Assembly: GCF_009604375.1 (NCBI RefSeq)
Contig: NZ_WEGH01000001.1
Location: 434,001 to 498,000 of the forward strand
DNA from: Actinomadura macrotermitis
Lineage (GTDB): Bacteria > Actinomycetota > Actinomycetes > Streptosporangiales > Streptosporangiaceae
Length of the DNA stretch: 64,000 bases
Direction of reading: 5' to 3'
How positions within the stretch are numbered: the first letter of the stretch is position 1; each line of letters begins with the position of its first letter. Shown here piece by piece: positions 26,217-34,836 of this stretch. Both the position numbers and the translations under genes were made by a program. The notes beneath the pieces were generated by a model. That model saw only the letters and a list, made by a program, of their open reading frames with translations. It was not told the origin of the DNA and did not search any database.

Positions 26217-27683
26217 TTAGTCGGGGGCGTCCCCGGTCGTCGGCGGGCGGACGGGGCCGCCGATCTCCCGTTCCGACGGGGCGATCACGCCGCCGCCGGT
26301 GCCGTCCGGGCCGCGCCGCACGCCCGCGACGGCGTTCAGCGCGTGGTAGCCGAGCAGCACCGCGATGGTGCCGAGCGCGATGCCCTGCAGCGGGAAGTCG
26401 TCGGTGATCTTCAAGGTGACGTTGCCGATGGCCAGGATGATCGCGGCGGCGACCGGGACCAGGTTGACCGGGTCGGCGAAGTCCACCCGGTTCTCGATCC
26501 AGATCTTGGCGCCGAGCAGGCCGATCATCCCGTACAGCACGACGGTGATGCCGCCGAGCACGCCGCCGGGGGTGGCCGCGACCAGCGCGCCGAACTTGGG
26601 GCAGAGCCCGAACGCGATCGCCACGATCGCCGCGACGTAGTAGGCGGCGGTCGAGTAGATGCGGGTGGCGGCCATGACGCCGATGTTCTCGGCGTAGGTG
26701 GTCGTCGGCGAGCCGCCGACCGCGGTGGCGAGGACGGTGCCGACGCCGTCGGCGGCGATGGCGCGGCCGAGCACCGGGTCCAGGTCCTCATCGGTCATCG
26801 CCGCGACGGCCTTGACGTGCCCGGTGTTCTCGGCGATCAGCGCGATGACCGGCGGCAGCGCCAGCAGGATCGCCGAGGTCTTGAAGTCGGGGGCGTGCAG
26901 GCTCGGGAAGCCGAACCAGTCGGCGGCCTTGACGCCAGACAGGGCGATCCGGTCGTGCGGGAACGCGGTCGCCACGCAGTAGGGGCCCTCCTTGGCGCAG
27001 GCCTTCCCGGCGGCGTCCAGCAGGTTCTGGCCCGGCAGCACCGAGGTGACCTTCCCGGCGGTGGCGTCCAGCAGCCACGACAGGCCGAAGCCGAACACCA
27101 GCGCGAGCAGGATCGACACGCGGGCCCAGAAGCCGCGCAGCAGCACCGCGGACAGCACCGCGAAGCAGAGCGTGGCGAGCGCCACCCACTGGTCCTGCGG
27201 CCAGTAGACGGTGGCGACGACCGGCGCGAGGTTGAAGCCGATGAGCATGACGACCGCGCCCGTCACCACCGGCGGGAACACCCGCTGCACGACGTGCCCG
27301 CCGAGGAAGTGGATGACCAGGCCGATCGCGGCGAGGACCAGGCCGGCGACCAGGATGGCGCCGGTCACCGTGGCGCTGTCGCCGCCCGCCGCGCGCATCG
27401 CCGCGGCGGCGCCGACGAACGAGGCGCTGGAGCCGAGGTAGCTCGGCACCCGGCCGCCGACCAGCAGCAGGAACAGGATGGTGGCGACCCCGGACATCAT
27501 GATCGACAGATTCGGGTCCAGCCCCATCACCACGGGGAACACGAACGTGGCGCCGAACATCGCCACGACGTGCTGGGCGCCGATGCCGGCGGTGCGCGGC
27601 CAGCTCAGCCGCTCGTCGGGCCTGACGACCTCACCGGGCGGCGGGGTCTTCCCGTCGCCGTGCAGCTTCCAGCCGATGACCAT
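26217..27683 (-). CDS. NCS2 nucleobase permease (uracil/xanthine type)
   Basis: The protein has 488 residues with 12-14 membrane segments. NCS2 hallmarks are QHVVAMFGATFVFP near the N terminus, the QH and Glu in LIAENTGHVKAV, and GGSPTTTYAENIGVMAATR. The last is the motif shared by UraA, RutG and the xanthine carriers. It should import a purine or pyrimidine with protons. It is the first gene of the Mo-hydroxylase operon, its stop codon lying inside the ribosome site of the FAD-subunit gene. The palindrome at 27724-27735, 41 bases upstream of the start, is a candidate operator. Confidence 0.92.
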   Translation of the reverse strand: MVIGWKLHGDGKTPPPGEVVRPDERLSWPRTAGIGAQHVVAMFGATFVFPVVMGLDPNLSIMMSGVATILFLLLVGGRVPSYLGSSASFVGAAAAMRAAGGDSATVTGAILVAGLVLAAIGLVIHFLGGHVVQRVFPPVVTGAVVMLIGFNLAPVVATVYWPQDQWVALATLCFAVLSAVLLRGFWARVSILLALVFGFGLSWLLDATAGKVTSVLPGQNLLDAAGKACAKEGPYCVATAFPHDRIALSGVKAADWFGFPSLHAPDFKTSAILLALPPVIALIAENTGHVKAVAAMTDEDLDPVLGRAIAADGVGTVLATAVGGSPTTTYAENIGVMAATRIYSTAAYYVAAIVAIAFGLCPKFGALVAATPGGVLGGITVVLYGMIGLLGAKIWIENRVDFADPVNLVPVAAAIILAIGNVTLKITDDFPLQGIALGTIAVLLGYHALNAVAGVRRGPDGTGGGVIAPSEREIGGPVRPPTTGDAPD

Positions 27684-27723
27684 GCGGGGTGCTCCTCTGA
27701 GGCGGCCTCGCCCATGCGGGCAA

Positions 27724-27735
27724 GGTAGATCTACC
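27724..27735. promoter_or_regulatory. Palindrome upstream of the permease/Mo-hydroxylase operon
   Basis: GGTAGATCTACC is a perfect 12-base palindrome in the 138-base gap between the PucR gene end and the permease start. It is notable for its AT-rich centre in a region of high GC. It could be the site of PucR or another regulator of the permease operon. Confidence 0.5.
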
Positions 27736-27821
27736 CTGTTGGGCGGGCATCGGCATCATCTGCCAAAGCCCGTTCGCCCTTTTCAGCGCCCCATGTGATC
27801 CGGCTCACCGGACGAATCCGG

Positions 27822-29537
27822 TCAGATGCCCCGCATCCGCAACACGTGCAGCGCCAGGGTGAGGTTGAGGCGCAGGTGCGCGTCCTCGGTGAACGGCCCG
27901 AGCATCCGCTCCAGCTTCCCGATCCGGTAGCGCAGGGTGTTGTAGTGGAAGTGCAGCCGGCGCGCGGTCTCGGCGACGTTGAGGTTGGTCTCCAGCAGCA
28001 CCTGCAGGGTGCGGCGCAGGTCCACCAGCTCCGGCTCGCCGTCGCCGGCCAGGTCGCCGAGCGTCTCGCGGACGAAGGCGTGCAGCTCGGCCGGGTCCGA
28101 CACCAGGCTGAGCAGCCGGTAGACGCCGAGCTGGTCGAAGTGCGCGCGGGCGCCGTCGCCGTGCAGCTGGCGGCCCACCCGGACCGCCTTCACCGCCTGC
28201 TCGTAGGCCTCGGGCAGCGCGCGGGGCGCGGCGACCGTGCGGCTGATGCCGGTGGAGAAGGTGCGGCGCACCGCGTGGTGCTCGGCGAAGATCGCGGTGG
28301 CCTCCTTGATCATCGCCTGCACCGGCCCGGCGGGCAGCGCGGCGTCGTCGCCCGGCACGCCGAGGACCGCGACGACCTCGTGCGCGAAGCTGACCACCGC
28401 GGCGCCCGGGTCGTGCCGCCGCGCGGCGGTGGTCCAGGCGGCGGCGAGCCGCTCCTGCGCGGCGCGCTCGTCGGGGCCCCGGGTGCCGCCCGCCGGGTCG
28501 CCGCCGCGCGCGCGGCCGTCCAGTTCGGCGACCACGACCAGCACCGGCCGGTCCAGGTCCCAGCCGAACCCGGCGCAGTGCCCGACGATCCGGTCGTCGT
28601 CGCCCGCCCGGCCGGCCAGCACGTCGCGCAGGAAGTCGGCGCGGTACTTGCTCTCCACCGCCGCGACCGCCTGCTGCTTGGTGACCACGAGCGCGGCCAC
28701 GGTCGCGGCGCGCTCCAGGATGCCGAGGTCGGCCTGGCCGAGCACGCCGCCGGGGTCGTGGGCGATGATGCGGCCGTGGTCGAAGCCGCCCGCGACCACC
28801 GGCACGACCAGGTGCCCGGCGTCGCCGGCGCGCTCCCCGCGCCCGTCCGGCCGGCCGCGGCCGTGCTCGGCCTGTCGGGCGGCGTCGAAGGCGCGCATCG
28901 CCTCCACCTGCTCGGCGCACCCGGCGGCGGCGAGCACCCGCTGGTCGCCGTCCAGCGCGACGACCGCGACCTCCAGCAGCAGCGCGACCTCGTCCACGAC
29001 CTCCTGCAGCCCGCCGCCGCACAGCACGATCTGCACGAGCGCGCGGTGCACCTCCTCGGTGCGGGCGAGCACGGCGGCCTGCCGGTTGAGGATGTCGGTG
29101 AGGACCTGGTTCAAGATGTCGTCGAAGCCGACGTCGTCGGGCAGCAGGATCAGGGGGAAGCCGAGCCGGTCGGCCTGCTCGACCATCTCGGCGGGCGGCG
29201 CCTCCAGGTAGCGGCCGAGCTTGATGGCGAGGGCGGCCAGGCCGCGCTCGTCCAGGTCGGCGACCAGGGCGTCCAGCGGCTGGGGGGTGCCGCGCAGCGG
29301 GTAGCCGGTGGTGAGCAGCAGCTCGTGCGGCTTCACCCAGGCCAGGATGTCGGGGACCTCCATCACGTTCAGCCGCTGCACGATGCGGTCGAGCCCGGCC
29401 TGCCCGGCGATCAGCCGCGCTCCGTCCAGGGTCGACACGCCGAGGACCTCGCCGACCGAAAGGCCGTAGGTCAGCGTGCCGGTGCTCGCGAGCCGGAGGG
29501 CCGGTGGGCCCGGGTCCGCGGCGGGTGTGTAACTCAT
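27822..29537 (-). CDS. pucR: PucR-family transcriptional regulator of purine/nucleobase catabolism
   Basis: The protein has 571 residues from ATG 29537 (GAGGTG nine bases upstream; a GTG at 29549 is an alternative). The N-terminal PucR domain (SVGEVLGVSTLDGARLIAG, ILAWVKPHELLLTTGYPL) is followed by a GGDEF-like middle and a C-terminal helix-turn-helix (LLETNLNVAETARRLHFHYN, TLRYRIGKLERMLG). PucR proteins activate purine degradation genes in Bacillus and actinomycetes. It sits between the permease/Mo-hydroxylase operon and the divergent DUF2877-FdrA operon, so it is well placed to control both. A 27-base directly repeated region (29611-29637) lies in its upstream gap. Confidence 0.92.
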   Translation of the reverse strand: MSYTPAADPGPPALRLASTGTLTYGLSVGEVLGVSTLDGARLIAGQAGLDRIVQRLNVMEVPDILAWVKPHELLLTTGYPLRGTPQPLDALVADLDERGLAALAIKLGRYLEAPPAEMVEQADRLGFPLILLPDDVGFDDILNQVLTDILNRQAAVLARTEEVHRALVQIVLCGGGLQEVVDEVALLLEVAVVALDGDQRVLAAAGCAEQVEAMRAFDAARQAEHGRGRPDGRGERAGDAGHLVVPVVAGGFDHGRIIAHDPGGVLGQADLGILERAATVAALVVTKQQAVAAVESKYRADFLRDVLAGRAGDDDRIVGHCAGFGWDLDRPVLVVVAELDGRARGGDPAGGTRGPDERAAQERLAAAWTTAARRHDPGAAVVSFAHEVVAVLGVPGDDAALPAGPVQAMIKEATAIFAEHHAVRRTFSTGISRTVAAPRALPEAYEQAVKAVRVGRQLHGDGARAHFDQLGVYRLLSLVSDPAELHAFVRETLGDLAGDGEPELVDLRRTLQVLLETNLNVAETARRLHFHYNTLRYRIGKLERMLGPFTEDAHLRLNLTLALHVLRMRGI

Positions 29538-29610
29538 GCCAGGGGTCACCTCGCCTTTTGGGTGTTACATCGCCCGGGGCGGTCCGATCGCTACCGCCCT
29601 ATGATCAACC

Positions 29611-29637
29611 CTGACAACAAACACGAACGCTGACAAC
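29611..29637. promoter_or_regulatory. Direct repeat CTGACAAC in the pucR / DUF2877 divergent promoter
   Basis: CTGACAAC occurs at 29611-29618 and again at 29630-29637, 19 bases apart, in an unusually AT-rich part of the divergent region 29538-29733. Two helical turns between copies suit a tandemly bound regulator such as PucR. TTGGCA at 29643-29648 might be a -35 element, but no matching -10 was found. Confidence 0.4.
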
Positions 29638-29733
29638 CAGTCTTGGCACCTTTCTCCATACGAAGGCCCGCGGGAGCCGGTCTAGCGTCCAGGCTGAGGC
29701 CGGGCGCCGCCGACACCGGCCTCGGGAGGATCC

Positions 29734-30681
29734 GTGACTGCCCTGGTGCGCGACCCGATCCGGCTCCCGGCCGGGCGCTCGGCCACCGCCGGCGCGGCCA
29801 GCCTCGCGCTGCGGCCCGCGCTGGCCGCCCCGCGGCACCCCGCCCGCGTCATCGCGGCGTTCCCGGCGGCGGTCTACCTGGAGCGCCACGGCGGGCCCGA
29901 GCCGCGCGTCGTCGCGGTCGTCGCCTGCGACGCGGTGCGGCTGCCGAACGCCGTGGTGCTCGGCGCCGCGTGCCGCGACCGGCCGTTCCGTGGGGTGCGC
30001 GAGGGCGGCGAGGCCTGGATCGGCGACGGCCGGGTGGAGACCGAGGGGCTGCAGATCCGGATCCGCCGCTGGTGGGACCCCTCGCCCGAGCTCGGCGCAC
30101 TCGGCCCGGCCGCGTTCGCGCGCGGTGTGCACGGGCTGGAGCAGGCCCTGCACAGCACGGGCGGCGGCACCTGTGGCGGCACGGGCGGCGGCCTGGCCGG
30201 CCATCCCGATCCGGCGCTGCTGGCCCGGCTCTGCGCCGCCGGCGACCTGGCCGGGAGCGTGGAGGCCGCCGAGCGGATCGTCGGTCTCGGCCCCGGCCTC
30301 ACCCCGAGCGGCGACGACATCCTGGCCGGCCTGCTGGTCACGCTGCGCCTCGCGGGCGGCGCCCTGGGCGAGGGCGGGCGCGGCGGCGGGCGCGCCGTCT
30401 GGCTGGCCGGCTGGCTCGGCGCGGCGGTGACCGCCGACGCCGGCACCCGCACCACCGCCCTCGCCGCCACCCTGCTGCACTGCGCCGCCGCGGGCTGCGC
30501 CGGCGCCGAGGTCGCGGCCGTGCTGCGCGGCGTCGCGGGCCACGAGCCGGTCGTCCCGGCGGTGCGGCGGCTGCTCGCGGTCGGCCACACCTCCGGCGCC
30601 GACCTGGCCGCGGGCGTGCTGGCGGGCTGCCGCGCCGTGCTCGCGCTCGGCTCGGCCACCGGGCGGCGGGCGTCGGCGTGA
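29734..30681 (+). CDS. DUF2877 protein, AllH-like subunit of an FdrA-type carbamoyltransferase
   Basis: The protein has 315 residues. GTG at 29734 follows GGGAGGA by three bases. The signature VGLGPGLTPSGDDILAG at 183-199 defines the DUF2877 family (E. coli YlbF/AllH). A glycine-rich stretch lies at 141-153. Together with FdrA and DUF1116 it is reported to form the oxamate carbamoyltransferase of allantoin fermentation, which makes carbamoyl phosphate and oxamate from oxalurate. It begins a four-gene operon, coupled to FdrA by a GTGA overlap. In this presumably aerobic host the acceptor and donor may differ. Confidence 0.85.
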   Translation: MTALVRDPIRLPAGRSATAGAASLALRPALAAPRHPARVIAAFPAAVYLERHGGPEPRVVAVVACDAVRLPNAVVLGAACRDRPFRGVREGGEAWIGDGRVETEGLQIRIRRWWDPSPELGALGPAAFARGVHGLEQALHSTGGGTCGGTGGGLAGHPDPALLARLCAAGDLAGSVEAAERIVGLGPGLTPSGDDILAGLLVTLRLAGGALGEGGRGGGRAVWLAGWLGAAVTADAGTRTTALAATLLHCAAAGCAGAEVAAVLRGVAGHEPVVPAVRRLLAVGHTSGADLAAGVLAGCRAVLALGSATGRRASA

Positions 30682-32102
30682 CCGACCTGGTGCAGGTCCG
30701 CCGGGGCGCCTACCGCGACTCGGTGACCCTCATGCGGGTGAGCCGCCGGATCGCCGGGCGGCCCGACGTCGCCGACGCCATGGCCGCGATGGGCACCCCG
30801 CTGAACCGCGCGGTGTTCGAGCGGATGGGCTTCGCGGTCCCGCCGGACGCCGGGCCCGCCGACCTCGTCGTCGCGCTGCGCGGCGACGGCCCGCTGGACG
30901 ACGCCCGGCACGCCCTGGCGGAGCTGCTGGACGAGCGCGCGCAGGCGCACGACGGCGGGTTCGGCGAGGCGCCGCCGCCGCGCACCGTCGCCGCGGCCGC
31001 CGCGCGCGGCGACGCCTCGCTGGCGCTGCTGTCGGTGCCGGGGCCGCACGTGTTCCCCGAGGCGATGGACGCGCTGGCCGCCGGCCTGAACGTGATGATC
31101 TTCAGCGACAACGTGCCGCTGGAGCAGGAGATCGCGCTGAAGGACGCCGCCGCCGCGCGCGGCCTGATCGTGCTCGGCCCCGACTGCGGCACCGCCGTGG
31201 TCGGCGGCGCGGGCCTCGGCTTCGCCAACGCGGTGCGGCCCGGGCCGGTCGGGATCGTGGCCGCCTCCGGCACCGGCGCGCAGCAGGTGATGTGCCTGCT
31301 GGACGCGGCCGGCACCGGCGTCGGCACCGTCCTCGGCGTCGGCGGCCGCGACCTGTCGCCGCAGGTCAGCGGCCGGTCCACGCTGTCGGCGCTGGCCGCG
31401 CTGGACGCCGACCCGGCCACGGAGCTGATCGTGGTGGTGGCCAAGCCGCCGGCGCCGCCGGTGGCCGCGCTGATCCGGGAGGCGGCCCGGCGGCTGGACA
31501 CCCCGGTGGTGTTCGCGCTGCCGCTGCCCGGCGCGGACGACCTCACCGGCGCCACCGCGGCCGCGCTGCGCCGGCTCGGCCGCCCGGTGCCGCGCTGGCC
31601 GCGCCGGGCCCGCCCGCAGCCGCCCGGCGGCGCGCTGCGCGGCCTGTTCGCGGGTGGCACGCTGTGCGCCGAGGCCGAGCTGGTCGCGGGCGCGGTGCCC
31701 GGCGGGCACGGGCACCGGATGACCGACTTCGGCGACGACGCTTACACCCGGGGCCGCGCCCACCCGATGATCGACCCGACGCTGCGCCTGGCCGCGCTCG
31801 CGGACGCCGCCGCCGACCCCGGCTGCGGGGTGGTGCTGCTCGACGTCGTCCTCGGGTACGGGGCCGACCCCGACCCGGCCGCCTCGCTCGCGCCCGCGCT
31901 CGCCGCCGCGCGGGCCGCCCGCCCCGACCTGGCGCTGGTCGTCTCGCTCTGCGGCGCCGCCGGCGACCCGCAGGGCCTGGACCGGCAGGGCGCGGCGCTG
32001 CACGAGGCGGGCGCGGCGGTGTTCGCCTCCAACGCCGAGGCCGCCCGGTACGCGGCGGCCCTCGCCGCGGGCCGGTCCGGGGACGAGGGAGAAGATGGCT
32101 GA
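30678..32102 (+). CDS. fdrA: FdrA-like protein, succinyl-CoA-synthetase-fold subunit
   Basis: The protein has 474 residues from GTG 30678. FdrA landmarks are RRGAYRDSVTLMRVSRRIA, MFSDN-type IFSDNVPLEQEIALKDAA, GPDCGTAV at 168-175, ASGTGAQQVM and LGVGGRDLSPQVSG, then AHPMIDPTLR. The fold is that of succinyl-CoA synthetase alpha, here used for carbamoyl transfer. It lacks about 60 C-terminal residues present in E. coli FdrA (555 residues); a matching segment appears at the start of the next protein. It overlaps DUF2877 by four bases and DUF1116 by eight, so the three subunits are tightly coupled. Confidence 0.88.
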   Translation: MTDLVQVRRGAYRDSVTLMRVSRRIAGRPDVADAMAAMGTPLNRAVFERMGFAVPPDAGPADLVVALRGDGPLDDARHALAELLDERAQAHDGGFGEAPPPRTVAAAAARGDASLALLSVPGPHVFPEAMDALAAGLNVMIFSDNVPLEQEIALKDAAAARGLIVLGPDCGTAVVGGAGLGFANAVRPGPVGIVAASGTGAQQVMCLLDAAGTGVGTVLGVGGRDLSPQVSGRSTLSALAALDADPATELIVVVAKPPAPPVAALIREAARRLDTPVVFALPLPGADDLTGATAAALRRLGRPVPRWPRRARPQPPGGALRGLFAGGTLCAEAELVAGAVPGGHGHRMTDFGDDAYTRGRAHPMIDPTLRLAALADAAADPGCGVVLLDVVLGYGADPDPAASLAPALAAARAARPDLALVVSLCGAAGDPQGLDRQGAALHEAGAAVFASNAEAARYAAALAAGRSGDEGEDG

Positions 32103-33483
32103 CCGCCTCGGCGGCCTGCTCGCCCGCGAGCCGCGCGTCATCGCCGTCGGCGCGGACGTGCTCGCGGACGCCCTCGCCGACCAGGCCGTCCCGGTACGGA
32201 CGGTGGACTGGCGGCCCCCTCCCCCCGGTACCGAGGACGCGCTGAACGCGGTGCTCGGCCGGGCCGGGCACGCCGAGGCCAACGCCACGGCCGTCGGGCG
32301 GATGCTGTCCGCGCGCCCGCACCTGGTCGACGTCCGCCCGGCCTGGGAGGTCCTCAGCCTGGAACCGGGCGCGTTCCTGCACGCCGGGCCGCCCCTGACC
32401 TGGGAGCGCGCGTCCGGCCCCATGCGCGGCGCCCTCATCGGCGCGATGCTGCTGGAAGGCCTGGCGCACACTCCCGAGGACGCCGAGCAGGCCCTGGCCC
32501 GCGGCGACGCCGTTTTCGAGCCCTGTCACCACCACCACACGGTGGGCCCGATGGCGGGCGTGGTGAGCCCGTCGATGTGGATGCTGGTCGTCCGCGACGA
32601 GGAGCACGGCGGCACCGCCTGCTGTTCGCTGAACGAGGGCCTCGGCAAGGTGCTGCGCTACGGCGCCTACGGCCCCGAGGTGATCGAGCGGCTGCGCTGG
32701 ATGGACGCGGTGCTCGGCCCGGCGCTGCGCGACGCCGTCCGCGCGCACGGCCCCCTGGATCTGCTGTCGCTCATGGCGCAGGCGCTGCAGATGGGCGACG
32801 AGCTGCACAACCGCAACCGCGCGGCCACCTCGCTGCTGCTGCGCGAGCTCGCCCCCGACCTGGCCGGCGGGCCGCACGCCGCCGAGGTGCTGCGCTTCGT
32901 CGGCGGCAACGACCACTTCTTCCTCAACGCCGCGATGGCCGCCGCCAAGGCGTGCGCCGACGCCGCCCGGGACGTGCCGGGCGCGAGCCTGGTCGTCGCG
33001 ATGGCCCGCAACGGCACCGACTTCGGCATCCAGGTGTCGGGCACCGGCGACCGCTGGTTCACCGGCCCGGCGGGCGTCCCCGACGGCCTGTACCTCGGCT
33101 CCTACGGCCCGGCCGACGCCAACCCCGACATCGGCGACTCGGCGATCACCGAGACGGCCGGGGCGGGCGGGTTCGCCCTCGCCGCCGCGCCCGCCATCGT
33201 CCGCTTCGTCGGCGGCGAGGTACCGGACGCGGTCGCCGCCACCCACCGGATGTACGAGATCACCCTCGCCGAGCACCCGGCGCTGCGCATCCCGCTGCTG
33301 TCGTTCCGCGGCACCCCGGCCGGGATCGACGTCACCCGGGTGGTGCGCACCGGCGTGCTGCCGGTGATCGACACCGGCATCGCCGGGCGGGTGGCCGGGA
33401 CCGGGCAGGTCGGCGCGGGGCTGGTCGAGCCGCCCGCGCGGGTGTTCACCGACGCGCTCGCGGCGCTCGCCGCCGATCCGTGA
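32095..33483 (+). CDS. DUF1116 protein, AllG-like subunit with an extra N-terminal segment
   Basis: The protein has 462 residues. The DUF1116 core starts at about residue 48 and shows FLHAGPPLTWERASGPMRGA, FEPCHHHHTVGPMAG (142-155), CCSLNEGLGKVLRYG and GDSAITETAGAGG, as in E. coli YlbE/AllG (about 420 residues). The first 45 residues (EPRVIAVGADVLADAL, VRTVDWRPP) resemble the C-terminal tail of E. coli FdrA. It is the third gene of the operon and overlaps fdrA by eight bases. The His/Cys cluster at 144-148 is a candidate metal or active site. Confidence 0.87.
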   Translation: MADRLGGLLAREPRVIAVGADVLADALADQAVPVRTVDWRPPPPGTEDALNAVLGRAGHAEANATAVGRMLSARPHLVDVRPAWEVLSLEPGAFLHAGPPLTWERASGPMRGALIGAMLLEGLAHTPEDAEQALARGDAVFEPCHHHHTVGPMAGVVSPSMWMLVVRDEEHGGTACCSLNEGLGKVLRYGAYGPEVIERLRWMDAVLGPALRDAVRAHGPLDLLSLMAQALQMGDELHNRNRAATSLLLRELAPDLAGGPHAAEVLRFVGGNDHFFLNAAMAAAKACADAARDVPGASLVVAMARNGTDFGIQVSGTGDRWFTGPAGVPDGLYLGSYGPADANPDIGDSAITETAGAGGFALAAAPAIVRFVGGEVPDAVAATHRMYEITLAEHPALRIPLLSFRGTPAGIDVTRVVRTGVLPVIDTGIAGRVAGTGQVGAGLVEPPARVFTDALAALAADP

Positions 33484-33530
33484 TCCGGGACGGGTGCGCG
33501 AACGCGCCGGATTTGGGGGATCATGGCGGG

Positions 33531-34757
33531 GTGAACCTGAGCGTCTCCTCGATCGACGACCTGTCCGCGCGGATCGCCGCCGTCCGCGACGAGCACGCCA
33601 CGCACTTCCCGGGCGCCGCGACGGGCCGCCAGCCGGTGCACACCGTGTACGTCCCGGCCGACCGCTTCTCCCCCTCCACCCCCTCGGACTTCGGCGCCGA
33701 GGGGCTGCGGCTGCTCAACACCCACACCCCCGGCGCGGGCTCGTTCGGCACCGCCTTCGGGCTGGAACCCGAGATCGCCGGCCTGGTGCGCGAGCGGGTC
33801 GCGGCCAAGCTCGCGGCCGAGCCGGTGGAGGACGTGCGGGTCGACTTCGAGGACGGCTACGGGGTGCGCCCCGACGCCGAGGAGGACGACCACGTCGCGC
33901 AGGTGGTGGAGGCCATCGCCGCCGCCTACGAGGCCAAGACCCTGCCGCACTACTGGGGCCTGCGCGTCAAGTCGTTCGCCGACGGCGGCCACGAGCGCTC
34001 GATGCGCACCCTGGACGTCTTCCTCACCGCGCTGCGCGACCGCCTCGGCCGGCTGCCCGGCGGCTTCACCATCACCTTCCCCAAGGTGGTGATGGCCGAG
34101 CACGTCGCCCTGTTCGTGGAGTACCTGGACCGGCTGGAGGAGGCGCTCGGGCTGCCGGGCGGCATCCTGCGCTTCGAGGTCCAGATCGAGACCACCGAGG
34201 CGATCATCGACCACGAGGGGCGGATCGGGCTGCGCGGCATCGTCGCGGCCGCCGCGGGCCGGCTGTCGGCCGCGCACTTCGGGGTGTTCGACTACACCGC
34301 CGCGTGCGGGCTGCCGCCGGCCGAGCAGCGGCTGGACCACCCCGCGTGCGACTTCGCCCGCAATGTCATGCAGGTGACGCTGGCCGGCACCGGCATCCGC
34401 CTGTCCGACGGCTCGACCAACGTCATCCCGCGCAACGACGGGCCCGACGAGGTCAACCAGGCGTGGGCGGTGCACGCCGCGCACGTCCGGCACTCGCTGC
34501 GGCACGGCTTCTACCAGGGCTGGGACATGCACCCGGCGCACCTGCCGAGCCGCTACGCCGCCGTCTACGGCTTCCACCTGAGCGGCGTCGACGACGTCAT
34601 CGGCCGGGTCCGCGCCTGGCACGAGCAGGCGGCGGTCGAGGGCAGCGGCGTCATGGACGAGCCCGCGACGGTCAAGGCGCTGGTCGCCCGGCTGCGCCGC
34701 GCGGTCGACTGCGGCGCGCTGGACGAGAGCGTGCTGCCGCCCTCGGTGGACCGCTGA
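33531..34757 (+). CDS. CitE/HpcH-like aldolase-fold protein (DUF6986)
   Basis: The protein has 408 residues from GTG 33531. RVDFEDGYGVRPDAEEDDH and RFEVQIETTEAIID place it in the citrate-lyase-beta/malyl-CoA-lyase fold: the acidic residues of these two blocks match the magnesium ligands. It is longer than CitE and corresponds to the family I know as DUF6986, which has no proven reaction and is often met near purine-degradation genes in actinomycetes. It follows DUF1116 by 47 bases and ends before a strong terminator, so it is probably the last gene of that operon. It may cleave or form a C-C bond in a glyoxylate or malonate derivative; this is a guess. Confidence 0.8.
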   Translation: MNLSVSSIDDLSARIAAVRDEHATHFPGAATGRQPVHTVYVPADRFSPSTPSDFGAEGLRLLNTHTPGAGSFGTAFGLEPEIAGLVRERVAAKLAAEPVEDVRVDFEDGYGVRPDAEEDDHVAQVVEAIAAAYEAKTLPHYWGLRVKSFADGGHERSMRTLDVFLTALRDRLGRLPGGFTITFPKVVMAEHVALFVEYLDRLEEALGLPGGILRFEVQIETTEAIIDHEGRIGLRGIVAAAAGRLSAAHFGVFDYTAACGLPPAEQRLDHPACDFARNVMQVTLAGTGIRLSDGSTNVIPRNDGPDEVNQAWAVHAAHVRHSLRHGFYQGWDMHPAHLPSRYAAVYGFHLSGVDDVIGRVRAWHEQAAVEGSGVMDEPATVKALVARLRRAVDCGALDESVLPPSVDR

Positions 34758-34770
34758 CCGCGACCTGACG

Positions 34771-34803
34771 ACGGCCCGCCCCGGTTCGCCCGGGGCGGGC
34801 CGT
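34771..34803 (+). terminator. Strong hairpin terminator after the FdrA operon
   Basis: ACGGCCCGCCCCG at 34771-34783 pairs perfectly with CGGGGCGGGCCGT at 34791-34803, followed by CGCCTTTCCC. It begins 14 bases after the DUF6986 stop and closes the four-gene operon. Confidence 0.88.
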
Positions 34804-34836
34804 CGCCTTTCCCGCCCCTCTTGCCGATGAGCGCAC

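Noticed and set aside
29643..30677. Long N-terminal extension of FdrA
   Set aside because: The stretch overlaps DUF2877 in another frame and has no family similarity; the GTG at 30678 with GTGA overlap gives the family N terminus.
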